Source: Bradyrhizobium sp. cir1 (lineage in GTDB: Bacteria > Pseudomonadota > Alphaproteobacteria > Rhizobiales > Xanthobacteraceae). Taken from it: 64,000 nt of DNA. The notes below the pieces were generated by a model. That model made no database searches. It was not told where the DNA came from and saw only the letters and a list, made by a program, of their open reading frames with translations. Numbering within the stretch: position 1 is the first letter of the stretch; every line of letters begins with the position of its first letter. Below, piece by piece: positions 9,288 through 16,775 of the stretch. A program made the position numbers and the translations under genes. The stretch is from assembly GCF_014198245.1 (NCBI RefSeq), contig NZ_JACIHE010000002.1, positions 62,001 to 126,000 on the forward strand, read 5' to 3'.

Positions 9288-10016
9288 TCAGCTTGCCTTG
9301 GCGAGATCGTCGTCTTCAGGTGAGTTCAGATAGACGCCGGACATGGTGTCGACCCAGCACAGATGGTCGTGGACCTTCTTCACGCCTTCGACGTTCTCCG
9401 CTGCGACGACAGCAGCCTGCCGCGCACGCTCTTCGGTGATGACGCCGCTGAGGTGAACGATGCCATCGCGGACGATGACGTTGAGGCCGAACGGGCACCA
9501 GTCGTTCTTCTCCATGGTATCGATGATGCGGCTGCGAATGTGATCGTCATCGGCCGTCGGATCCGGCACGTCCCGGGCGAGCCCCGCAACCGCCTGCAGC
9601 AGATTGGCGCGGGACACGATCCCGACGACTATGTCACCGCGCACCACCGGCAGGCGCTTCACGTTGTTCCGCTCCATGAGATCGACGATCTCGGCAAGTG
9701 CGGTATCCTCGGTGATGGTCACGGGCGAGGCGGTCATCACCTCCGAAACCTTGCGGCCGTGTTCGTGGACGAAGTCGCTGGCCGACTGTCCCGTGCCCAG
9801 GATGAACCGCAACCAGCGACCCCGCTTGCGTCCGGTGCCGATTTCGCTGCGGCGGATGAAATCTCCTTCCGAGACGACGCCGACCAGCTTGCCGGCATCG
9901 TCCACGACCGTGAGGCCGCTGACGTGCCGCTTCAGCATGATGTTCGCCGCCTCCACGATGCTGGTGTCGGGGGTGACCGAGATGACCGACCGGGTCATGA
10001 TCTGATGGGCGCGCAT
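9288..10016 (-). CDS. CBS-CBS-BON domain protein
   Basis: Start at 10016 is chosen for a GGAG eight bases upstream and for the typical first residues MRAHQIMTR; a start at 10253 would add a long unrelated tail. The 242-residue protein has two CBS repeats (residues about 1-65 and 90-150, each ending in a LPVV/LTVV-D..GKLVG-type strand) followed by a BON domain (about 160-230, GLNVIVRDGIVHLSGVI). CBS pairs bind adenine nucleotides, and BON domains often contact membranes or phospholipid. An FNR-type box at 10082-10095 lies about 66 bp upstream at class II promoter distance. It is probably a cytoplasmic low-oxygen or energy-state response protein. Confidence 0.88.
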   Translation of the reverse strand: MRAHQIMTRSVISVTPDTSIVEAANIMLKRHVSGLTVVDDAGKLVGVVSEGDFIRRSEIGTGRKRGRWLRFILGTGQSASDFVHEHGRKVSEVMTASPVTITEDTALAEIVDLMERNNVKRLPVVRGDIVVGIVSRANLLQAVAGLARDVPDPTADDDHIRSRIIDTMEKNDWCPFGLNVIVRDGIVHLSGVITEERARQAAVVAAENVEGVKKVHDHLCWVDTMSGVYLNSPEDDDLAKAS

Positions 10017-10081
10017 GGAAGACTCCGCTGGCATGTCGAATTTCAATGCGCAAAACCTAGCCCGAGCGTCGCGGTACAGTT

Positions 10082-10095
10082 TGACCCAGGTCAAG
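10082..10095. promoter_or_regulatory. FNR/FixK-type box between cbs-bon and phaC
   Basis: TTGACCCAGGTCAA fits TTGA-N6-TCAA. Its centre is 73 bp from the cbs-bon start, which leaves about 31 bp of leader if activation is from -41.5. It may also serve phaC, which starts 133 bp away on the other strand. Confidence 0.75.
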
Positions 10096-10228
10096 CGGAC
10101 AAAGCCGTTTTTGCCCTGATTGAGCAATTGTGATCCGTGCTCGCATTTGATGCAGCTCAACGCGCAGCGGAAGCGTCGCCATATCCTGCTATAAGCGTAG
10201 AACCAGAAGCCCGCAGGAACAATGAACC

Positions 10229-12067
10229 ATGAGCGTCGTGAAGATATTTCCACGGGCCGAAGCGCCGCTGCAAGCTCCCTCCGCCGAGCCGGTTGCAGAG
10301 GTTTCTGCCGCGATTCCCAAAAAGGCCGCAGGGACGCCGGATATCTGCAATTGCCCGACCGAATCAGATTCGTATCCGCTCGATCGCGCGTATCATGCCA
10401 TGCTGGCGCGGTTCACCGGCGGGATTTCGCCCGTGGCCTTGTCGCTCGCCTGGCTCGATTGGGGCGCGCATCTTGCTGCGGCGCCGCAGCACCAGATGGA
10501 GCTTTCCCGCAATATTTTTCGCGATAGCGGACGACTCCTGGAAGCCGCCGCGCACGCGACGTCGCAAGAGCCGTGGTCCGTCATTCGACCGCAGGAGCGG
10601 GATCGTCGCTTCAACGATCGGCAATGGGAAGCCGCGCCGTTCAACCTGTTTGCGCAGGCGTTTCTGCTCAGCGAGCGCTGGTGGCACGATGCCACGACCG
10701 GCATACGCGGCGTGTCCCACGCAAATGAAGCCATCGTCGAGTTCTCGATGCGCCAGATGCTCGACATGCTGGCGCCCTCCAACTTCGCAGCCACCAATCC
10801 GCAGGTTCTGGAAAAAGCGTTCCAGAGCGGCGGAGAGAATTTTGTGTTCGGCTGGCAAAACTGGTGCAGCGACCTGACGCGCCTGCTCTCCAGCTCGAAG
10901 CCGGTGGGCGACGATCAGTTTGTCGTCGGCAAGACGGTGGCGGCCTCGCCCGGCAAGGTCGTCTACCGCAACGGCCTGATCGAGCTGATCCAGTACCATC
11001 CGACGACCGCGCAGGTGCGGCCGGAGCCGATTCTGATCGTGCCGGCCTGGATCATGAAGTACTACATCCTCGATCTGTCGCCGCAGAATTCCCTGGTCAA
11101 ATATCTGACCGGTCAAGGCTTCACCGTCTTCGCGATCTCCTGGCGCAATCCGGATGAGAACGACCGGGATGTGGCCTTCGACGACTATCGCAAGCTGGGT
11201 GTGATGGCCGCATTGGACATGATCGGTCAGATCGTGCCGGGCCGGAAGATCCACGCGCTCGGCTACTGTCTGGGAGGCACTTTGCTGTCGATCGCCGCTG
11301 CCGCCATGGGACGCGACGGCGATAGCCGTCTCGGCACCATCACGCTGCTCGCCGCGCAAACCGATTTCACGGAGGCCGGCGAATTGACGCTCTTCATCAA
11401 CGAGAGCCAGGTCGCCTTCCTCGAAGACATGATGTGGCAGCGCGGCTATCTCGACACGACGCAGATGGCCGGCGCGTTCCAGCTGCTGCGCTCCAACGAG
11501 CTGATCTGGTCGCGGCTCTCGCGTGACTATCTGATGGGCGAGGGCTCTCCGCCGAGCGACCTGATGGCCTGGAATGCCGACGCCACTCGGCTGCCCTATC
11601 GCATGCACTCGGAGTATTTGCGCGAGCTGTTCCTCGACAACGATCTGGCCGAAGGTCGCTATCGCGTCGAATGCAGGAGCATCTCGCTGTCCGACATTCA
11701 CACGCCGATGTTCGTGGTCGGCACGCTCGCCGACCATGTCGCGCCGTGGCGATCCGTCTACAAGATCCATTACCAGGTCGACGCCGACGTGACGTTCGTG
11801 TTGACCAGCGGCGGTCACAATGCCGGCGTCGTCGCGCCTCCTGGCGAGTCCTGGCACAACTATCAGGTCAAGACCAAGGCCGCGGACGCGCCTTATGTCG
11901 GTCCGGAGGAGTGGCTGAGGCTGGCGCCGCACGTCGAGGGCTCGTGGTGGCCTGAATGGACCCAATGGCTGGCGGCGCGTTCGGGCGCGCCTTGCGAGCC
12001 ACCGTCGATCGGGGGCGGAGACATTGACGGCCTGCCCGACGCGCCGGGCGACTACGTCCACAGCTAG
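10229..12067 (+). CDS. phaC: Class I polyhydroxyalkanoate synthase
   Basis: The 612-residue alpha/beta-hydrolase protein carries the PHA synthase lipase-like box with cysteine, GYCLGG (about residue 346), the catalytic Asp in GTLADHV (about 500) and His in TSGGHNAGV (about 530). It polymerises 3-hydroxyacyl-CoA into storage granules. The N-terminal region with NPQVLEKAFQSGGENF is typical of class I enzymes. Start ATG 10229 follows AGGAAC; an ATG at 10222 is in another frame. The gene is divergent from the cbs-bon gene, and an FNR-type box lies between them. PHA storage is a known sink for reductant at low oxygen, which fits this neighbourhood. Confidence 0.93.
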   Translation: MSVVKIFPRAEAPLQAPSAEPVAEVSAAIPKKAAGTPDICNCPTESDSYPLDRAYHAMLARFTGGISPVALSLAWLDWGAHLAAAPQHQMELSRNIFRDSGRLLEAAAHATSQEPWSVIRPQERDRRFNDRQWEAAPFNLFAQAFLLSERWWHDATTGIRGVSHANEAIVEFSMRQMLDMLAPSNFAATNPQVLEKAFQSGGENFVFGWQNWCSDLTRLLSSSKPVGDDQFVVGKTVAASPGKVVYRNGLIELIQYHPTTAQVRPEPILIVPAWIMKYYILDLSPQNSLVKYLTGQGFTVFAISWRNPDENDRDVAFDDYRKLGVMAALDMIGQIVPGRKIHALGYCLGGTLLSIAAAAMGRDGDSRLGTITLLAAQTDFTEAGELTLFINESQVAFLEDMMWQRGYLDTTQMAGAFQLLRSNELIWSRLSRDYLMGEGSPPSDLMAWNADATRLPYRMHSEYLRELFLDNDLAEGRYRVECRSISLSDIHTPMFVVGTLADHVAPWRSVYKIHYQVDADVTFVLTSGGHNAGVVAPPGESWHNYQVKTKAADAPYVGPEEWLRLAPHVEGSWWPEWTQWLAARSGAPCEPPSIGGGDIDGLPDAPGDYVHS

Positions 12068-12171
12068 TCTAGAGCCATTTCCGTTCCGATTGAATCGGAA
12101 CGGGTCTAGATTTCTATCTTGACGCCTTTTCTTCACGCGAACCGGTGTCCACGTCGCTCGAAAACGCTCTA
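12068..12171. repeat. Bradyrhizobium-type intergenic repeat with hairpin, after phaC
   Basis: The spacer between phaC and the convergent CHAD gene carries a hairpin with arms CCGTTCCGA (12081-12089) and TCGGAACGG (12095-12103), loop TTGAA, flanked by TCTAGA motifs, then a tail with CTTCACGCGAACCGGTGTCC and ending near AAAACGCTCT. I recall closely similar elements scattered between genes in Bradyrhizobium and relatives. It may act as a bidirectional terminator here. Confidence 0.65.
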
Positions 12172-13137
12172 ATCCTTGGGCTCCGAGTTCGGCGCAAGGT
12201 CTGACGAGCGGAACGGCTTGGCCTTGTCCAGTTTCCGGTAGGCTTTCGCGGCGGCTCGCAGCAGCTTCCTTTCCCGCTTGCGGTCGAGGAAGCGAATGCC
12301 TGCCTCGGGGACGGCCTCGTTCAATGACGCCGCCAGCGTTTGTCCACGCACATCATCGTTCAATTGTCCAAGGGATTTCTGCGCCTTCCTCAATTGCTTG
12401 AGGATCGACTTCTGCTTGGTCAAGGATTCGTCGGCGAACAGGTCCGCGAGCGACTCGACCGAATAGGTCATCCGCTTGTTGAGAAGCCGCAGCTTGTGAC
12501 GCTTCTCGACGTCAAGCTTGCGCAGCTTCCGGGCCTTCCTGAGCAGCGTCTCTTCCCACTCGGTCAGGCGGGCCGTCGCGTGGTCGGCCAGCGGGCACCG
12601 GCGCAGCCTGACCGCCTCCTTGCTGCGCCGGGTCGACCAGGGGCCGCTCTCGATCCAGGCCGAGGTCTGCTCGGACAGGCGCCGAAAGCGAGCGGATTGC
12701 AATGCGCGCGTCAGCAGGCGGTGGCTCTCGGCGCGTTTCTCGTCCCAGTGCTGGAGCTCGGCGACCACATCAAGCTCCCCGCCGCTCTCGGCGATGACCC
12801 GATCGATCGCGACATCGAGGTCGCGCACCATGCCCAGCTGGCTATTCAGCCATTTCAGCTCGGCCCAGACGTTTGGCCGCAGCCCGTCATCGACCATGGG
12901 GGAAAAGAAGCGGATGGCGGTGCGCAGATGCGTCAGCGCGATCCGGATCTGATGCAGCGCCTCGGGGTCGCCGCAGCAGGTGCCGTCATGCTGGGCGAGG
13001 ACGGCATCGAGATGGCGGCGGGCGATGATCCGGAATGCGGTATCGCAGGCCATGCCGGGGCTGAGGCGGCCGGGCAGGACATTGCGCCGCGTCGCCGGCT
13101 TGGCGGGCGCGGTCGAACTCGTGGTGGGTCGCGACAT
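12169..13137 (-). CDS. CHAD domain protein
   Basis: The product of about 322 residues is a CHAD domain: the conserved histidine-rich helix start (EALHQIRIALTHLRTAIRFF) and further basic helices with many Arg and Lys are visible. CHAD domains bind polyphosphate. ATG 13137 is taken as start; a TTG at 13152 overlaps the stop of the preceding gene as TTGA and is equally possible by translational coupling. It is the last gene of a three-gene minus-strand operon (alcohol dehydrogenase, kinase, CHAD). An FNR-type box stands in front of the operon, so it is probably made at low oxygen. Confidence 0.85.
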   Translation of the reverse strand: MSRPTTSSTAPAKPATRRNVLPGRLSPGMACDTAFRIIARRHLDAVLAQHDGTCCGDPEALHQIRIALTHLRTAIRFFSPMVDDGLRPNVWAELKWLNSQLGMVRDLDVAIDRVIAESGGELDVVAELQHWDEKRAESHRLLTRALQSARFRRLSEQTSAWIESGPWSTRRSKEAVRLRRCPLADHATARLTEWEETLLRKARKLRKLDVEKRHKLRLLNKRMTYSVESLADLFADESLTKQKSILKQLRKAQKSLGQLNDDVRGQTLAASLNEAVPEAGIRFLDRKRERKLLRAAAKAYRKLDKAKPFRSSDLAPNSEPKD

Positions 13138-13148
13138 CCTTGCCCGCG

Positions 13149-14684
13149 TCAATCAGATTGCCTTGCCTGCCTTGCGATCGCGTCCCGGCAGCTCTGAAGC
13201 GTCTGCTCCTGCGTGCCGGATGCATCGATGGTCGCCCAACCGACGTGACCGATATTATAGTGCTCTTGCTGCGCAGCAATCTCTTGCGTGGCGTCGGAGG
13301 CATCGCCGTGACGGCCGCCGATGCGGGCCTGACGGGTCGCGAGGTCGGCAACGAGGAATAGTCCGCTCAACGGCACGTTGCATTCGCGCCCCAGGGCGGC
13401 CAGTTGGTCCCGTTCGGACTCGCGTGCAAAGACGGCATCGACGATGACGGAATGGCCTTGCGCCAGCGCCTGCCGGGCGCGCTGCGCCAGCATCTCGTAG
13501 ACGCGTGCCGTGACCTCAGGCCGGTAAGTGGACGGTGGCAGGCGGTCGGTGTGTCCCACCTGAAACAGCTGCTTGCGAACGATGTCGCTGCGCAGCACGA
13601 CCGCTCCCGGCTGCGGCGCGATGTGGGGCGCTAGGGCGCGGGCGAGGACGGATTTGCCGGTGCCTGATAATCCGCCGACCGCAATCAGGCGCGGGGCGGG
13701 GGGAGCGATCAGCGCCCGGGCGAGGTCGAAATAACGACGTGCTTCGTCGAGAATTCCGCTCCGGTCCGCATCGGGCCGCGTCAGCCGCGCCAATGCGACC
13801 TGCGCACGGATTGCCGCGCGAACGGACATGAACAGCGGCAGGGCGGCCAGCGCGTCGAGAGTTTCGACGGACGTCGTGGTCAGGTACTGGTTCAGCACGA
13901 TATTGGCTGCCGCGGCCTGGTCATGGCTCAGCAGGTCCATCAGCACGAATGCGAGGTCGTAGAGCACGTCGACGGTTGCCATCTGCGCATCGAACTCGAT
14001 GGCATCGAACAGGATGGGCTGTTCACTGATCAAGACGATGTTCGCAAGATGCAGGTCGCCATGGCAGCGGCGCACGAAGCCCTGTCGGCCGCGTTCGTCG
14101 AGCAGCGGCCGCAGGCGCAGGAACATCGCGTGCGAGGCCGTGCCGAGCTGCTCGATCGCCTCGGCTGAGAGATGGTTGCCCTCCCGCAGGCCGTTGCTGT
14201 TTGCCTTGATGAGGCCGGGGATCGAGGAAACCCATGCCTTGCCGTCGGCGCGGGGCGCTGCCGCATGCGAAGCCGCGATGGCGTCAGCGGTTGCCGAGGC
14301 GAGGCTCGCATCGAGCGGGCCGGCCTTCGCCAGATGATCCAGCGTCCGGCTTTCGTCGAAGCGGGACATGTCGACCGCATACTCGAGCGGCCGGCCGCTG
14401 CCGTCGACCTTCAGCGATCCGTCGGTCTCCTCGGTGATCGCCACGACGCGATGATAGATCTGCGGCGCCAGCGGCCGGTTGATCCTGATCTCTTCCTCGC
14501 AGGCCGCCTTGCGTTTTTCGAGCGTCGAATAGTCGAGGAACGGAAACCGCACGGCTCGCTTGATCTTCAGCGCCCGCGGCCCGTCGAGAAAGACCGAAGC
14601 GGCATGCGTATCGATCCGCGTCACGCCGGGATGGGCGCAGAGCGCCGCGAAGATCCGTTCCTGGGCAGCCGTTTCGTCTGTCAT
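13149..14684 (-). CDS. Fused aminoglycoside-phosphotransferase-like / P-loop kinase protein
   Basis: The 511-residue protein has an N-terminal APH-like kinase fold (catalytic loop HGDLHLANI near residue 210, then FDAIEFD as the metal-binding Asp segment) and a C-terminal P-loop kinase of the AAA_33/zeta type (Walker A VGGLSGTGKSVLA near residue 340). Such two-domain proteins are common in rhizobia, and their substrate is unknown. It starts 24 bp after the alcohol dehydrogenase stop and abuts the CHAD gene, so the three form an operon. A role in phosphorylating a small metabolite under low oxygen is only inferred. Antibiotic resistance is unlikely given this fusion and context. Confidence 0.85.
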   Translation of the reverse strand: MTDETAAQERIFAALCAHPGVTRIDTHAASVFLDGPRALKIKRAVRFPFLDYSTLEKRKAACEEEIRINRPLAPQIYHRVVAITEETDGSLKVDGSGRPLEYAVDMSRFDESRTLDHLAKAGPLDASLASATADAIAASHAAAPRADGKAWVSSIPGLIKANSNGLREGNHLSAEAIEQLGTASHAMFLRLRPLLDERGRQGFVRRCHGDLHLANIVLISEQPILFDAIEFDAQMATVDVLYDLAFVLMDLLSHDQAAAANIVLNQYLTTTSVETLDALAALPLFMSVRAAIRAQVALARLTRPDADRSGILDEARRYFDLARALIAPPAPRLIAVGGLSGTGKSVLARALAPHIAPQPGAVVLRSDIVRKQLFQVGHTDRLPPSTYRPEVTARVYEMLAQRARQALAQGHSVIVDAVFARESERDQLAALGRECNVPLSGLFLVADLATRQARIGGRHGDASDATQEIAAQQEHYNIGHVGWATIDASGTQEQTLQSCRDAIARQARQSD

Positions 14685-14708
14685 CGAAGCTGGTGTCCCA
14701 AGATGCGG

Positions 14709-15692
14709 TCAGGGCTTCAGCACGGCTGCGCCTAGAATTTGTCCATTCCGCAGCATGTCCAGGACTTCATTGGCCTGATCGAGTGGAAATGCGGTCGTCT
14801 CCGTGTGTACGCCGGCTTGCGGGGCGATGCTTAGAAAATCGAGACCGTCCTGTCGCGTGAGATTGGCAACGGAGATCAACTGTCGTTCCTGCCAGAGCAG
14901 ATCATACGGGAAGCTCGGAATGTCGCTCATATGGATGCCGGCGCAAACGACGCGGCCGCCCTTGCGAACGGCGCGCAATGCGGCCGGCACGAGTTCGCCG
15001 GCGGGGGCGTAGATGATGGCGGCGTCGAGCGGCGTGTCCGGCGTCTCGTCCGAAGCGCCGGCCCAGACGGCGCCGAGCCGGCGCGCGAGATCCTGTGCAG
15101 CCGCATCTCCACGCCGCGTAAACGCATGGACCGAGCGCCCCTGCCAGACTGCGACTTGCGCGACGATGTGGCCGGCGGCGCCGAAGCCGTAGATGCCGAG
15201 CCGCTCGGCCTCGCCGGCCAGAATCAGCGAACGCCAGCCGATCAGGCCTGCACACAGCAGAGGGGCGAGAGCCACGTCGTCGCCGGCTTCGCCGAGCGGA
15301 AAGGCGTAGCGCGCGTCGGCGACCACGTGCGTGGCATAGCCACCGTCCCGTGTATAGCCGGTGAAGAGCGGGCGGTCGCAGAGGTTCTCCATGCCCTCCC
15401 GGCAGAACCGGCAGTTTCCGCAGGTGAACCCGAGCCAGGGAATGCCGACCCGGTCGCCCAGCGCATGCGTTGCGACATTGGGGCCGATGAGATCGACGCG
15501 GCCGACGATTTCATGGCCGGGCACGATGGGATAGCGGATGTCGGGCAGTTCGGCGTCGACGACATGAAGATCGGTCCGGCAGACGCCGCAAGCGCTGACC
15601 CTGACCCGGATCTGGCCTTCGCCGGGGATTGGATCGGGGCGCTCCTCCATTCGGAGCCGCGCTCGCGGGGCCGCCAACACCATCGCACGCAT
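14709..15692 (-). CDS. Zinc-dependent alcohol dehydrogenase (MDR family)
   Basis: Start at 15692 has GGAGAG seven bases upstream; the frame to 15770 would include the FNR-type box and is rejected. The 327-residue protein has the catalytic zinc motif (CGVCRTDLH, GHEIVGRV), the four-cysteine structural zinc loop CGNCRFCREGMENLC and a nucleotide-binding glycine motif GFGAAGHI. It oxidises or reduces short alcohols or aldehydes with NAD(P). It heads the operon with the kinase and CHAD genes. The FNR-type box at 15757-15770 is at class II distance, giving a predicted transcript start about 30 bp before the ATG. Reductant disposal at low oxygen is a sensible role. Confidence 0.9.
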   Translation of the reverse strand: MRAMVLAAPRARLRMEERPDPIPGEGQIRVRVSACGVCRTDLHVVDAELPDIRYPIVPGHEIVGRVDLIGPNVATHALGDRVGIPWLGFTCGNCRFCREGMENLCDRPLFTGYTRDGGYATHVVADARYAFPLGEAGDDVALAPLLCAGLIGWRSLILAGEAERLGIYGFGAAGHIVAQVAVWQGRSVHAFTRRGDAAAQDLARRLGAVWAGASDETPDTPLDAAIIYAPAGELVPAALRAVRKGGRVVCAGIHMSDIPSFPYDLLWQERQLISVANLTRQDGLDFLSIAPQAGVHTETTAFPLDQANEVLDMLRNGQILGAAVLKP

Positions 15693-15756
15693 CAGTCTCT
15701 CCGGGGCGGACCGCTCCGATCGAACTATCCATAGAATGGCAGCGCGCGGCCAGTCC

Positions 15757-15770
15757 TTGACTTCCGTCAA
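15757..15770. promoter_or_regulatory. FNR/FixK-type box for the alcohol dehydrogenase operon
   Basis: TTGACTTCCGTCAA fits TTGA-N6-TCAA. Its centre is about 72 bp from the start of the minus-strand dehydrogenase gene, as expected for a site at -41.5. Confidence 0.75.
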
Positions 15771-15805
15771 TGCCCGTCCTCGCCCGGTCGGGCAGTTCCC
15801 GAGGC

Positions 15806-15819
15806 TTGACGAGGATCAA
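15806..15819. promoter_or_regulatory. FNR/FixK-type box for the universal stress protein gene
   Basis: TTGACGAGGATCAA fits TTGA-N6-TCAA. Its centre is 54.5 bp from the ATG at 15867; TATTCT at 15841-15846 is a fitting -10 element, so transcription would begin only about 13 bp before the start codon. Confidence 0.78.
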
Positions 15820-15866
15820 GCATCCTGACGAAAGCCGGCCTATTCTGGCAACTAAGGAGAATTCCG

Positions 15867-16706
15867 ATGCCCATCAAGGACGTCTTTCTGCCGCTTGTCG
15901 GCCAGCCGCGTGGACCGACCCTCGCAGCGATCGAGAAATGCGTTTCCGTCGCCGCCGATCTCGGTGCCAGGATCACCGCGCTTGCGCTCGAGGAAGATCT
16001 CTTCGTACGACCAAAGGTGCTGCTCCCCGACGATTTCGACGCCGCCGATGCAAAGGGGGCTCCTGCAGCGGGCGATATGCAACGTCTGCTGGATGCCTTC
16101 ACCGGTGCGGCATCTCGTGCCAACATTCGGACCCAAAGCCGGTCGGGCAAGGTGCCAGCGGACCAGATCGCGCCGATCCTGGCCGAACATGCGCGTTTCA
16201 GCGATCTCACCCTAGTCCCCGTGAAGCCGCATGACAGCCGAACGGAGCACATCATCGAGACGTTCCTGTTCGAATCCGGCCGACCGCTGTTGCTGTGCCC
16301 GGAACAGCATGTGGAGGTGCTGCGACCGGAATTCGAGAACGTCATGATCGCCTGGGATCACTCCGCGCGCGCGGCGCGCGCAGTTGGCGACGCGATGCCT
16401 ATCCTTCAGGCTGCGGCCTCGGTCCGCGTGGTGACTGTGGCGGACGACAAGACTGACGAGATCGTGCAATCCGGAACCTCGCTCGTCGAGCATTTGAGGG
16501 AACACGGTGTCTACGCCTCGTTCGAAACGGCGAAGGGCGGCGGCAGCTCGATCGGCAAGGTGCTCGGCAGCTGGGCGAATTCCAATGCCATTGATGCGAT
16601 CGTGATGGGAGCCTACCATCATTCACGCCTGAACGAGATCGTTTGGGGCGGTGTGACAAAGACTGTCATTGGCCAGCCACCGTGCTGGGTTATGATCTCG
16701 CACTAG
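15867..16706 (+). CDS. Universal stress protein (two UspA-like halves)
   Basis: ATG 15867 follows AAGGAG. The 279-residue protein has two Usp-like halves; the C-terminal half keeps the fold best (VMIAWDHSARAARAVGDAMP, then DAIVMGAYHHSRLNEIVWGG near the end). The second-half nucleotide loop GAYHHSRLNEI differs from the classic ATP-binding G-2x-G-9x-G(S/T) motif, so ATP binding is uncertain. Usp proteins are common targets of FNR-type regulators, and the box at 15806-15819 supports that here. The next gene starts 69 bp downstream on the same strand. Confidence 0.9.
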   Translation: MPIKDVFLPLVGQPRGPTLAAIEKCVSVAADLGARITALALEEDLFVRPKVLLPDDFDAADAKGAPAAGDMQRLLDAFTGAASRANIRTQSRSGKVPADQIAPILAEHARFSDLTLVPVKPHDSRTEHIIETFLFESGRPLLLCPEQHVEVLRPEFENVMIAWDHSARAARAVGDAMPILQAAASVRVVTVADDKTDEIVQSGTSLVEHLREHGVYASFETAKGGGSSIGKVLGSWANSNAIDAIVMGAYHHSRLNEIVWGGVTKTVIGQPPCWVMISH

Positions 16707-16775
16707 GCTAGCCGCTCGTTTCCGGCCTGATCTCTCGACCATCGGAACCGCCCCCGACCGGGTGCATTTGCTTTC

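Noticed and set aside
10364..12136. Minus-strand frame of 590 codons opposite phaC
   Set aside because: phaC has all catalytic motifs; the reverse frame has none.
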